Part shown: positions 8,678 through 16,793 of the stretch, in pieces
How the letters are laid out: each line of letters opens with the position of its first letter
How positions within the stretch are numbered: the stretch's first letter is position 1
NCBI GenBank assembly: GCA_040635515.1
Contig: JBEYHY010000007.1
Span: 248,001 to 312,000, forward strand
Direction: 5' to 3'
Source of the DNA: Prauserella_A sp040635515
GTDB taxonomy: Bacteria > Actinomycetota > Actinomycetes > Mycobacteriales > Pseudonocardiaceae
DNA: 64,000 bases
The notes under the pieces: generated by a model
What the model saw: only the letters and a program-made list of their open reading frames with translations
Database searches by the model: none
Told to the model about the DNA's origin: nothing
Position numbers and translations under genes: made by a program

Positions 8678-10074
8678 CCCACGCCTTGGGGGTGGCGCTG
8701 ACCCGGGTCACCGTGGTGACGGCGAAACGCACGATCGACATCGCGCTGCCCGAAGACGTGATCGCCGCGGATCTGATCCCGTATTTGTTGCAGCATGTTG
8801 GCGAGGAGGCCGCGGATACGGGTGAGCGGCATGGTGGCTGGTTGTTGCGCCGCCATGGCGGGCAGACGGTCGATTCGACGAAAACCTTCGCCGCTCAGCG
8901 GGTCATGGACGGCGAAGTGCTGCATCTGGTGGCAGGCCAGTCGGAATGGCCTGAGGTCGAATACGACGACGTGGTCGAATCGATCGCCAGCGGTTCCCGC
9001 CGCTACGGCCGCAGCTGGGGCGGCGCCGCCACCCGCCGGTGCGCACTCGCCGCCGCCGCGATCATTCTGCTGGCCGGGCTGGGTGCGGCGGTCACGTTCA
9101 CCTCCCCGTGGTGGGCCGCCGGACTGGCGCTGTTGGGTGCCGCTGGTGTCCTGCTGGCCGCTGGGGTGGCGCTGGCGCGGGCGGTGGGTGACGCGGAAGC
9201 GGGTGCGGTGATCGCCGCCTGCGGCACGGTCTATGCCTTCTCCGGTGGCTGGCTGGTCGCCGGTCCGGAAGGGTTGCCGTTCACCGAGTTCGGTGCCGCG
9301 CAGGTCACCTTGGGTTCGACGGCGGCGCTGGTGTTCGGGGCACTCGGGTATGTCGGGGTTCCGGCGAAGGCACGCTGGTTCGCCGCCGCCATCCTCGGCG
9401 GACTCTGGGGAATCCTCGGCGGACTACTCGGCGGGACCATGACCGCCGATGGCGCGGCGGCCGTGGTGCTGACGGTGAGTTTGGTGCTGTTGCCGGCGTA
9501 TCCGTTGCTGGCGATCCGGCTCGGGCGGATCCCGCTGCCCGAGCTGCCGCAGCGTTCCTCGGATCTGTTCAACGACACCGAACAGCCCCCCACCACCAAC
9601 ATCTACGCCGCCGCCGCCCGCACCGACGAGTTGCTCTCCGGGTTTTTGATCGCCGTGTCCGGAGCCGCGGCCGTCAGCGCCGTGATCCTCACCAGCGAAG
9701 GCAGTACGACCCGAATCCTGATGGTGCTGGCCGCCGCCCTGTCGCTGCTGCTGCGGGCACGGTTGTTCGCCGTGGCACGGCAGCGGATACCGTTGCTGCT
9801 CGCGGGCGGTTTCGCCGCCTTGCTGTGTGTCACCGACCGGGTCCTGGCCGCCGAAACCAACGGCACCAGGATGTTGCTGCTGTTCGGGATCATCGCGGTG
9901 GCGCTGCTGGTGGTCTATGGCGGGCTGACCTACAGCAAAAAGAACCCCTCGCCGTATTTGGGCAGGATCGCCGACATCTTCGACGTGATCTCCGTGCTCG
10001 CGCTGGTGCCCTTCGCGTTCTACATCACCGGTTTCTACACCCACGTGCAGGAACTGATGGCAGGGATCGGCTGA
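8674..10074 (+). CDS. eccD: Type VII secretion integral membrane protein EccD
   Basis: Forms the multi-helix barrel of the ESX inner-membrane complex. Residues 1-90 look like the ubiquitin-like cytosolic domain (VTVVTAKRTIDIALPEDV, ... DGEVLHLVAGQ). About eleven hydrophobic helices follow, for example ALAAAAIILLAGLGAAVTF, LLGAAGVLLAAGVALARAV and LLLFGIIAVALLVVYGGL. The usual loop PELPQRSSDLFNDTEQPP lies in the middle. At 466 residues it has normal length. GTG 8674 overlaps the previous stop as GTGA. It ends three bases before eccB. Confidence 0.93.
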   Translation: MTHALGVALTRVTVVTAKRTIDIALPEDVIAADLIPYLLQHVGEEAADTGERHGGWLLRRHGGQTVDSTKTFAAQRVMDGEVLHLVAGQSEWPEVEYDDVVESIASGSRRYGRSWGGAATRRCALAAAAIILLAGLGAAVTFTSPWWAAGLALLGAAGVLLAAGVALARAVGDAEAGAVIAACGTVYAFSGGWLVAGPEGLPFTEFGAAQVTLGSTAALVFGALGYVGVPAKARWFAAAILGGLWGILGGLLGGTMTADGAAAVVLTVSLVLLPAYPLLAIRLGRIPLPELPQRSSDLFNDTEQPPTTNIYAAAARTDELLSGFLIAVSGAAAVSAVILTSEGSTTRILMVLAAALSLLLRARLFAVARQRIPLLLAGGFAALLCVTDRVLAAETNGTRMLLLFGIIAVALLVVYGGLTYSKKNPSPYLGRIADIFDVISVLALVPFAFYITGFYTHVQELMAGIG

Positions 10075-10077
10075 ACC

Positions 10078-11550
10078 ATGGCCTCACGCAAGGACCAGCT
10101 GCACTCCTACCAGTTCATGATGCAACGCGTCGTGTCCTCGGTCATGGTGCACGAGACCGACCCCGAACAGACCCCACTCCGGCGCAGCGTCGGTGCGGTG
10201 TTCGGCAGTGTCATGATCGCCGCGATCATCGCCGCCGTGTTCGGCATCGTCGGAGTACTCACCAACACCGGCGGAACCAGCTGGCAAACCGAAGGCTCCG
10301 TGGTCATCGAACGCGAAACCGGCGCCGCGTTCGTCTACCTCGACGACGAACTACAGCCGGTGCTCAACTACGCCTCCGCCCGCCTGCTCGCCGGAAACAA
10401 CTCCAACCCCGCCCAAGCCGCCGGCGGCATGGGCCGCATGGGCGCCGCTGCCAACACCGGCGAACCCTTCCGCGTCGCCGGGAAAAGCCTCGCCGGAATC
10501 CCCCGCAAGCCCATGGTCGGCATCGCCGGCGCACCCGACTCACTCCCACCCCCCGACCGGGCCATCACCGCCCCCTGGCTGTCCTGCACCCACCTCGGCC
10601 AGGACTCCTCCGGCAGCCCGTCGATCAGCACCGAAGTCAAAGTCGGCGCCGAAGAATCCGACCGCGACGCCCTCGGCCAATCCGCGCTGCTCGTCCGCGA
10701 CAGCGACACCGGAACCCGGTATCTGATCTGGAACAACCACCGCTACCGCTTCGCCGGCGCCGACCCGGACCGGCTCCTGCGCTCCATCTTCGGATTCGGC
10801 AACCGCATCGTCGACGTCGGCTCAGCCTGGCTCAACGCCCTGCCCGCCGGACCCGACCTGCGCGACATCGGCATCAACAACCACGGCAGCGACAGCGCCG
10901 CAGTGCCCGGGCACCAAAACGGAGACCTGCTCCACCACCCCGTCGGCACCGGCGAGCAGTACTACGTCGTGCTCCACGAGGGCCTCGCCCCCATCACCCC
11001 GCTGCAGATGCGGATCATCCTCGGCCAGCACTCCACCGAACCCACCCCGGTATCGGCCTCCATGGTCGGCAACGTCCCCGTCGCCGACGTCCTCAACGGA
11101 GCCCAGGGCCCCTCCGCACCCCCGGCCGAGCCCCCACCCGTCGTCGACATTCCCGACAGCGAGCCCGTCAGCCTCTGCGCCATGACCGCGAACGCGGGCA
11201 CCCGATCAATCGTATCCATGGCCACCGGCGGCCAAGCCGGAGCCGAAGGCACCCCCACCGTTGGCCAATCCCAGGCCGGTGGCGTTCTCGCCGACCGCGT
11301 CCACGTCCCACCGGGACAGGTCGCCATCATCCGCGCCATGCCCTCAGACTCCGCGCAGGGTGGTTCGCTCAACGTCGTCACCGACGACGGGGTTCGCTAC
11401 CCCGTCCCTACCGACGAAGAACTCAGCAGTCTGGGCTACAACCCCACCACCGCCGTCCCCATGCCTGCCGCACTCGTCCAACGCATCCCCACCGGACCCA
11501 CACTCTCCAGCGCGGCCGCCGGAACACCCGCCACACCCCAAACCCACTAG
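10078..11550 (+). CDS. eccB: Type VII secretion protein EccB
   Basis: Single-pass ESX component with a large extracytoplasmic domain. The N-terminus ASRKDQLHSYQFMMQRVV is the classic EccB signature, followed by a membrane helix at about residues 38-62 (VGAVFGSVMIAAIIAAVFGI). The periplasmic repeat domains include YLIWNNHRYRF, GNRIVDVGSAWLNALPAGPD and RVHVPPGQVAIIRAMP. Two cysteines (SCTHLG near residue 168 and SLCAMT near residue 365) likely form the conserved disulfide. The tail is Pro/Thr-rich. Length of 490 residues is normal. Last gene of this rightward block; a 21-bp tandem repeat follows. Confidence 0.93.
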   Translation: MASRKDQLHSYQFMMQRVVSSVMVHETDPEQTPLRRSVGAVFGSVMIAAIIAAVFGIVGVLTNTGGTSWQTEGSVVIERETGAAFVYLDDELQPVLNYASARLLAGNNSNPAQAAGGMGRMGAAANTGEPFRVAGKSLAGIPRKPMVGIAGAPDSLPPPDRAITAPWLSCTHLGQDSSGSPSISTEVKVGAEESDRDALGQSALLVRDSDTGTRYLIWNNHRYRFAGADPDRLLRSIFGFGNRIVDVGSAWLNALPAGPDLRDIGINNHGSDSAAVPGHQNGDLLHHPVGTGEQYYVVLHEGLAPITPLQMRIILGQHSTEPTPVSASMVGNVPVADVLNGAQGPSAPPAEPPPVVDIPDSEPVSLCAMTANAGTRSIVSMATGGQAGAEGTPTVGQSQAGGVLADRVHVPPGQVAIIRAMPSDSAQGGSLNVVTDDGVRYPVPTDEELSSLGYNPTTAVPMPAALVQRIPTGPTLSSAAAGTPATPQTH

Positions 11551-11589
11551 CCCGAGCCCCGGTTCTGCCGAGGCTCTCGATCGCGCGAG

Positions 11590-11697
11590 TGCGGATCTCG
11601 GTGACCTGAGTGCGGATCTCGGGGTCCTGGGTGCGGATCTCGGTGACCTGAGTGCGGATCTCGGGGTCCTGGGTGCGGAACTCGACGGCCTGAGCGG
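11590..11697 (+). repeat. 21-bp tandem repeat, about five units
   Basis: Units beginning TGCGGATCTCG start at 11590, 11611, 11632, 11653 and 11674, exactly 21 bases apart. Odd units continue GTGACCTGAG and even units GGGTCCTGGG, so a 42-bp higher-order unit is duplicated. The last unit is diverged. It lies between the end of eccB and the ECF41-type promoter. In one frame the period is translatable without stops (seven-residue period SADLGDL), but no start or ribosome site supports a protein. Confidence 0.9.
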
Positions 11698-11729
11698 GGG
11701 ACTCGCGCGCCGGGCTCGTACCGGGGCGA

Positions 11730-11757
11730 TGTCACAGGGGAGGACTCCCTTCTCGTC
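11730..11757 (+). promoter_or_regulatory. Candidate ECF41 sigma-factor promoter
   Basis: TGTCACA at 11730-11736 and CGTC at 11754-11757 are separated by 17 bases. This matches the reported ECF41 target motif (TGTCACA at -35, CGTC at -10). Transcription would begin near 11764, about 30 bases before the ATG of the CxxC oxidoreductase-like gene, which is the usual autoregulated partner of an ECF41 sigma factor. The sigma gene itself lies just downstream. Confidence 0.75.
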
Positions 11758-11794
11758 TATGGGTTGTCACCCACCGACGACATCGGAGGCAACC

Positions 11795-12271
11795 ATGGAC
11801 ACGCGACTCGACCTGCTCGCCAGCCCGGCCGTTGGCAAGGCGGCCAAACACTTCATCGCCCTGAACAAGATCCTCAAGGAATCCTCGCTGCCTGCCGTGA
11901 CCCAGGAGCTGGTGGCACTGCGGGTCAGCCAGATCAACGGCTGCGCTCCGTGCATCGACATCCACACCAAGGAGGCCACCGCGGCGGGGGAGACCCAGCT
12001 CCGGCTCAACCTCGTCGCCGCATGGCGCGAGGCGACCGTCTTCACCGAGGCCGAACGGGCCGCGCTGGAGGTGGCTGAACAGGGGACGAGAGTCGCCGAC
12101 GCCGCCGAGGGGGTCAGCGACGAAGCGTGGGCGCGGGCCGTCAAACACTACGACGAGGAAGGGCTCACCGCGCTCGTGATCCTGGTTGCCTTCATGAACA
12201 CCGTCAACCGGATGAACATCATCACCAGGCAGCAGGCCGCAGGCGACTACCAGCCGGGACAGCTCCACTGA
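11795..12271 (+). CDS. Carboxymuconolactone decarboxylase/AhpD-like protein
   Basis: A 158-residue alpha-helical protein of the AhpD/CMD superfamily, many of which act as thiol-based peroxidases or redox partners. The signature is INGCAPCIDIHTKEA with the CxxC redox pair and the following His, preceded by the helix LPAVTQELVALRVSQ. The C-terminal helix LTALVILVAFMNTVNRMNI is typical. ATG 11795 has GGAGG five bases upstream, so an in-frame extension through the tandem repeat is not needed. Together with the downstream ECF41 sigma gene it forms the usual ECF41 pair. Substrate unknown. Confidence 0.88.
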   Translation: MDTRLDLLASPAVGKAAKHFIALNKILKESSLPAVTQELVALRVSQINGCAPCIDIHTKEATAAGETQLRLNLVAAWREATVFTEAERAALEVAEQGTRVADAAEGVSDEAWARAVKHYDEEGLTALVILVAFMNTVNRMNIITRQQAAGDYQPGQLH

Positions 12272-12297
12272 ACGGCGACTTGCCAGGCTACTTCCTC

Positions 12298-12321
12298 GGG
12301 CCACGCGCGTTACGGTGGCCC
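12298..12321. other. Stem-loop between the CMD gene and the sigma gene
   Basis: GGGCCAC (12298-12304) and GTGGCCC (12315-12321) form a perfect seven-base stem with a ten-base loop in the 81-base gap. No U-tract follows, so it could attenuate or set the ratio between the two genes rather than end transcription. Confidence 0.45.
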
Positions 12322-12352
12322 GTCAGGGCACCTCGAAGGGAGGGACAGCCGC

Positions 12353-13276
12353 GTGAGCAAGGTCGATGAGTTCGAAGAGCTGCGGGGGCTGCTGTTCTCG
12401 ATCGCCTACCGGATCCTCGGCAGCGTCAGCGAAGCCGAGGACGCGGTGCAGGAGACGTGGTTGCGCTTCGACGGTTCGGAGACGGAGCCGGTTTCGGTCA
12501 AGGCTTTCCTGTCGGCGACCGTCACCAGGATCTCGATCGACGTGCTGCGCTCAGCGCGGGTGCGCAGGGAGTCCTACGTCGGTCCCTGGTTACCCGAACC
12601 GTTGCTGTCCGATCCCTATGAGGATCCCGGCAGGGCTGCGGAATTAGCCGACTCGGTGTCGATGGCGGCGCTGCTGTTGCTCGAACGACTCAGCCCGCTG
12701 GAACGGGCGGTTTTCGTGCTGCGCGAGGTCTTCGCGTTCGGGTTCGACGAGATCGCCACCGCGGTGGGCCGCACCGAGTCGGCCTGCAGGCAGTTGCTGG
12801 TACGGGCGCGGCGGCACATGGAGGAGGGGCGTCCTCGATTCGAGGCGGATCGGGCCGAGCGGCAGGAGCTGGCGACACGGTTTTTCGAGGCGATGAAGGA
12901 CGGTGACGTCGGCGGGCTGCGCAACCTGCTGGCAGCCGACGTGCGGCTTGTCGCCGACAGCGGAGGCAAGGCACCGAGCCTGGCCAATGCCATCGCCGGA
13001 GCGGACAACGTCGCCAGGGTGCTGACTGCCGTCTTCCCCTTGATGCTCAGGGTCGATGTGACGGTCGAACCGCGGGACGTCAACGGGCAGTCCGGCGCGC
13101 TCTTCCGCGACCGGGACGGCAAGGTCCTGCACACCCTCATACTCGACGTGCTCGACGGACGGATTCAGATGATTCGCGGGGTGGCCAACCCCGACAAACT
13201 CGGGCACCTCGGGCCGGTCGGCGACGCCTGGGCCCTCGAACGCGAGCTGAAGCTGGCGCGCAGACGTCAAGACTGA
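12353..13276 (+). CDS. ECF41-family (SigJ-like) RNA polymerase sigma factor
   Basis: Alternative sigma factor with a fused C-terminal regulatory domain instead of an anti-sigma factor. Residues 1-160 hold sigma-2 (LLFSIAYRILGSVSEAEDAV, ETWLRFDG) and sigma-4 (LERAVFVLREVFAFGFDEIA, ESACRQLLVRARRHM). Residues 170-290 form a SnoaL-like domain (FFEAMKDGDVGGLRNLLAAD ... IQMIRGVANPDKLGHL). The NPDKL motif is typical of ECF41, where the tail controls activity. GTG 12353 has GGGAGGGA upstream. The CMD gene and ECF41-type promoter just upstream support autoregulation. Confidence 0.92.
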   Translation: MSKVDEFEELRGLLFSIAYRILGSVSEAEDAVQETWLRFDGSETEPVSVKAFLSATVTRISIDVLRSARVRRESYVGPWLPEPLLSDPYEDPGRAAELADSVSMAALLLLERLSPLERAVFVLREVFAFGFDEIATAVGRTESACRQLLVRARRHMEEGRPRFEADRAERQELATRFFEAMKDGDVGGLRNLLAADVRLVADSGGKAPSLANAIAGADNVARVLTAVFPLMLRVDVTVEPRDVNGQSGALFRDRDGKVLHTLILDVLDGRIQMIRGVANPDKLGHLGPVGDAWALERELKLARRRQD

Positions 13277-13279
13277 CGC

Positions 13280-13321
13280 CCCGCTGGTTCCGGCTCCGCG
13301 TCCCCGCCCGGAACCAGCGGG
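13280..13321. terminator. Bidirectional terminator hairpin
   Basis: A perfect 14-base inverted repeat, CCCGCTGGTTCCGG at 13280-13293 and its complement at 13308-13321, with a 14-base loop. It fills the 45-base gap between the convergent sigma-factor and mycosin stop codons and would serve both. No U-run is visible, as is common in actinomycetes. Confidence 0.85.
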
Positions 13322-14635
13322 TCAGCGTCGTTTTGTTTGGTTGTGGTCGTCGAAGAGGTTGCGTGGTGGTTCTGGTTGGTGGTGTTGGAGGAGGTCGGCT
13401 TCGTTGGTGGGTGTTTTGCCTGGCCGCCAGTTTCTGCGTTTGCCGAGTGGTCCGAAGACGATGACTCCGGCGATGAGGAGGGTGAGTGCGATTCCGGCGG
13501 CGGTGAGGGTGTAGGCGAGGGTTTGTCCGTTGATGGTGGCGTGGGCGGCGGCGATTTCTTGGTCGGTGGGTGGTTGCCGGGAGACCGAGGTGTTCGGGGA
13601 TGCTTGTGCGCCGTCGCCGGTGTGTTCGGTGATGGCTTGGTGGGGGTTGATGATGCCGGCGCCGTAGCGGTGGCTGCCGGGTGCTTCGGGGGCGGGTGCG
13701 GCGGTGGCTTTCAAGCGTGCGGCGACGGCGGGGGCGGGCAGGTCGGGGTAGTAGGAGCGTACGAGTGCGGTGGTGGCGGCGACGTATCCGGCGGCGTAGG
13801 CGGTTCCGGATACGGGTGCGAGGCCGTGTCCGGGTTGGGTGGTGGTGATGTTGTCGCCGGGGGCGACGAGGTCGACGGGGCCGGTGCGGGAGAACCCTGC
13901 CGCGGTGGTGGTGGTGTCGATCGCGCCGACGCCGAGGACGCCGGGGTAGGCGGCGGGGTAGGGGGTGAGGGGGGTGTCGTCTTGGCTGTTGGTGTCGCCG
14001 ACGGCGGCGACGACGACCACGTTCGCGCGCAGGGCCCGGTCGGTGGCGGCCCGTAGGGCGGGGCTGTCGCGGTAGGACACGACGGGGACCGCGATGACGG
14101 TGGCGTTTTCGGCGACGGCCCAGTCCAGTGCGGAGGCCAGTACGGCGGGGTCGACGGAGTCGCCGGAGCGGGTGGGGTAGTTGTCGGCGACGACTTTGGC
14201 TGAGAGCAGGGTGGCGCCGGGGGCGATGCCGCGGAATCCGGTGCCGGGTTCGGGGTTGGCGGCGATGATGCCGGCGACCCCGGTGCCGATGCCGAGGCAG
14301 TCGGTGCGTCCGCTGTCGCGGCCGATGGTGTCGGCGGGGGCCAGGTCGGTGCTGGCCGTTACTTTGCCGGTGAGTTGGGGTGGGGTTTCCACGCCGGTGC
14401 CGATGACCGCGACCCGCTGGCCGCGCCCTGTGGACAGTGGCCAGACCTGGTCGGGGGCGAGCAGGTGTTGTGCCCATGGCACGGGGCCGTGGTGTGTGCC
14501 TGGTGGTACGCAGCGGTCCTGCGCCACGGCTGCCGGGGCGGTGACCGTGGTGGCGCCGCCCCATGCGGTGATGGTCAGTGCCAGCACGGCGAGGACAGCG
14601 GCGAGCGGTTTTCTGGTGTGGTGTTTCCGGGTCAC
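13322..14635 (-). CDS. mycP: Mycosin-like protein with all catalytic residues replaced
   Basis: Subtilisin-fold ESX component that caps the secretion channel in known systems. GTG 14635 gives 437 residues with a signal peptide (KPLAAVLAVLALTITAWGGA), a subtilase domain, and a C-terminal membrane helix (AGIALTLLIAGVIVFGPL) followed by a short polar tail. Cys42 and Cys113 match the usual disulfide. The catalytic triad is lost: VAVIGTGVE has Gly79 for Asp, GIGTGVAGIIAA has Ile116 for His, and VSGTAYAA has Ala279 for Ser. The oxyanion Asn is Asp214 (AAVGD). Fold landmarks are intact, so it is probably a structural pseudoprotease, not a decayed gene. The open frame continues upstream to 15022 but overlaps the neighbour and lacks a start. 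Confidence 0.88.
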   Translation of the reverse strand: MTRKHHTRKPLAAVLAVLALTITAWGGATTVTAPAAVAQDRCVPPGTHHGPVPWAQHLLAPDQVWPLSTGRGQRVAVIGTGVETPPQLTGKVTASTDLAPADTIGRDSGRTDCLGIGTGVAGIIAANPEPGTGFRGIAPGATLLSAKVVADNYPTRSGDSVDPAVLASALDWAVAENATVIAVPVVSYRDSPALRAATDRALRANVVVVAAVGDTNSQDDTPLTPYPAAYPGVLGVGAIDTTTTAAGFSRTGPVDLVAPGDNITTTQPGHGLAPVSGTAYAAGYVAATTALVRSYYPDLPAPAVAARLKATAAPAPEAPGSHRYGAGIINPHQAITEHTGDGAQASPNTSVSRQPPTDQEIAAAHATINGQTLAYTLTAAGIALTLLIAGVIVFGPLGKRRNWRPGKTPTNEADLLQHHQPEPPRNLFDDHNQTKRR

Positions 14636-14666
14636 CGCTGGACCGGTTTCGCTGGGCGGGTGGTCA

Positions 14667-16751
14667 TCATGCTCCCGCGTTGAGGGTTGGTGGCGGTTCC
14701 TGCGTCTTCTTGCGGGCTTGTTGTTTGGCGACGACGGGACCGCCGGGGGTGGCGACTTCCCACGCGGCTTCGTCGATGCGCTCGGAGGTGGTCGAGGTTG
14801 GTTTCGACGTGGCCTCGTGGGTGGCGCGGCGGGGCGCTTGGTCGGGTGTGGTGCGTGTGCGCCCGGGAGGGGCGGCTTGTCCGGTGTGGACACTCGGCCG
14901 CAGCGAGCCCGGTACTTCCTTGGCGCGTGCGCGGAGTTGCGCCAGCGACAGTGGGGCTTCCAGGACGGAGTCGGCGCTGACGGTGAGGTCGCGGCTGAAT
15001 TCCGACTCCGGCGCCGCGGCACCGCGCTTGAGCCGGGCGCGTTGCGCGGCTTCGCGTTCCTTGCGGCGCTGGGTGTAGGTTTTTTCGGTGGCGCGGTGGT
15101 TGTTGGCCAGTACCCCGCCGGGCATGCCCGCCGACGTCACGGGGGCTTCGCCGGTGCTGCCCGGGCGGGTGCGGGCGGTGTTGCTGCCCAGCACGGCCGG
15201 TCCCGCGGTGCCGAGGCCGGGGAAGGTTTCCGACCCTGCGGCGGGCGCGGAAGCCTGGCCGGTTTCCGGGCTTGTCGTCGGTGCCTTGGCGCCGCGATTC
15301 AACGCCGACAGGGCGCCGGGGGGCATCATCGACATCGGCGGGATCATCGGCGTCGGAGGCACCATCGTCTCCGGCGGCAACTCGTTCAACTGCACCGGAG
15401 TCCGCGGAGGCGCCGTCTGCGGCGGGGCCTCCGGCGTCGGCGGAGCCGGCGGCCGCGGCGGCGAAGGCGCGTTGACCTGTTGCGGCGTACTCGGCCGCGA
15501 CGTGGACGAGGCGGGAACAGCGGGCGGCATCAGGCCTTGCGTCATTCCCGGCCCCGCGTTGAACGCCGGAGGAGCGAATCCCGGGGTCTGCGGACTACCC
15601 GGTGGACCACCCGACATTCCCGCGAACCCAGGCGCACCCGGTGTCGAACCCTGACTCGGGGCCGCACCGCCCGGCGCACCAACACCCGGGCCACTCCCCG
15701 CCGCCCCTGGCGCGAAACCAGGCGCCACACCAGGACCCGACGAGTTACCCCCTCCGATCACCCCGGCGCCGCCATCACCACCCTGCCTGCCCACACCCAC
15801 ACCAGGAGCACCGATCACATTGCCCATCCCACCCGGCAACACCGGAGCAGCGGGCGCTCCACCGGGCACTCCACCACCCGCAGCACCCTCAGCGGCACCC
15901 GCGGCGACACCTGTGCCCCCGGCCGCGCCACCACCCCCCGACGCGAAAGCCGGAGCCATCCGCGGCGAGGCGGTCATCCCCGGCGCGGGGGCGGGAACTC
16001 CCGCCCCACCCGAAAACGCCGGTGCCGGCGCCGGAGCCGCTGGTGCCGGAGCGGGCGCGGCCGGAGCCGGAGCCGGAGGAGGCGCACCCGCTCCGCCAGG
16101 GGGAGCAGGCGGAATCGCGGGCGGATCGAAGCCGTGCACGCTGGGATGCAGTACATATTCGAGCGGAGTGACTTCCGGCGGCTTGTTCGCCTTCATGATC
16201 GCGATGAACGGCGCGTAGCTGTTCGCGATCTCCTTCGCCAGTTCGTAGGAGAGGTCCTTGTACTTCTCGTCCACTTCCTCGGGGGAGTCAATCCACGGAA
16301 GGACCTTGCTTTCGGTACTGGACTGGTGGTTGGTGCGCCACTGCTGCACCATGTTCGCGTCAGCTTCGGCCTTCTTTTCCTTGTATTCTTCGTAGAGCGC
16401 CTGCATGTCCTGGACACCTTGTTCCTGCGCACCGGACAACCCTTCCAGCGCACCGGCCATCGCGTTCGCCGAGGCCGCCTGGTCGTACAGGAACCCCTTG
16501 ACCTCCTCGACCCGGCTGAACAAAGCCTCACGCGCTACCGGCGAGTCGAAGTCCAGCTTGGCGAGAGCCTCGTCCAGCCCCTCGGAGGCGGCTTGAACGG
16601 TTTCCGCCTGCGTCGCCCACGCCGCACCGATCGCGGCGGTCGTGCTGTACTTCTCGCCGCTGACCCTGAGGTTCTGGATCTCGATGGAGACCTTGTCGAC
16701 CTGCATGGGGTCTGTGGTGTCCCCTCCAGGTCCCGGCCCTGGCAGTACCAT
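14667..16751 (-). CDS. EspB/PPE-like putative T7SS substrate with Pro/Gly/Ala-rich tail
   Basis: A 694-residue protein. Residues 1-200 are helical and charged (AAWATQAETVQAASEGLDEA, VEEVKGFLYDQAASANAM, ALYEEYKEKKAEADA, YKDLSYELAKEIANSY), in keeping with the long hairpin of PPE or EspB proteins. Residues 210-510 are low-complexity Pro/Ala/Gly/Met and surely disordered. The last 150 residues are basic, then Thr/Pro-rich, with no predicted fold. It lies between the mycosin and a small acidic protein, downstream of eccC. EspB of ESX-1 is the best analogy, but there the mycosin cleaves it, and here the mycosin appears dead. ATG 16751 (CCGGAG upstream) is chosen; ATG 16706 is possible. Confidence 0.55.
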   Translation of the reverse strand: MVLPGPGPGGDTTDPMQVDKVSIEIQNLRVSGEKYSTTAAIGAAWATQAETVQAASEGLDEALAKLDFDSPVAREALFSRVEEVKGFLYDQAASANAMAGALEGLSGAQEQGVQDMQALYEEYKEKKAEADANMVQQWRTNHQSSTESKVLPWIDSPEEVDEKYKDLSYELAKEIANSYAPFIAIMKANKPPEVTPLEYVLHPSVHGFDPPAIPPAPPGGAGAPPPAPAPAAPAPAPAAPAPAPAFSGGAGVPAPAPGMTASPRMAPAFASGGGGAAGGTGVAAGAAEGAAGGGVPGGAPAAPVLPGGMGNVIGAPGVGVGRQGGDGGAGVIGGGNSSGPGVAPGFAPGAAGSGPGVGAPGGAAPSQGSTPGAPGFAGMSGGPPGSPQTPGFAPPAFNAGPGMTQGLMPPAVPASSTSRPSTPQQVNAPSPPRPPAPPTPEAPPQTAPPRTPVQLNELPPETMVPPTPMIPPMSMMPPGALSALNRGAKAPTTSPETGQASAPAAGSETFPGLGTAGPAVLGSNTARTRPGSTGEAPVTSAGMPGGVLANNHRATEKTYTQRRKEREAAQRARLKRGAAAPESEFSRDLTVSADSVLEAPLSLAQLRARAKEVPGSLRPSVHTGQAAPPGRTRTTPDQAPRRATHEATSKPTSTTSERIDEAAWEVATPGGPVVAKQQARKKTQEPPPTLNAGA

Positions 16752-16793
16752 TTCGCGGCTCCGGAATTCGGTTGGGTGTGAGCGAGTGTCGGA

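Noticed and set aside
9825..11609. A 594-codon Arg/His-rich rightward frame overlapping eccD and eccB.
   Set aside because: It has no motif and shadows two well-supported type VII genes.
11590..11697. CRISPR array.
   Set aside because: Units are contiguous 21-mers without unique spacers, and no cas genes are nearby.
11261..12271. A 336-residue protein running through the tandem repeat into the CMD-like domain.
   Set aside because: A GGAGG-preceded ATG at 11795 starts the known domain, and an ECF41-type promoter lies inside the supposed longer gene.
13322..15022. Mycosin gene starting far upstream at 15022.
   Set aside because: The extra N-terminus is Pro/Arg/His-rich, overlaps the neighbouring gene and puts the signal peptide inside the chain; GTG 14635 places it correctly.
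14181..16781. An 866-codon rightward frame opposite mycP and the EspB-like gene.
   Set aside because: Arg-rich low-complexity antisense frame; the leftward frames have signal peptide, membrane helix and family motifs.
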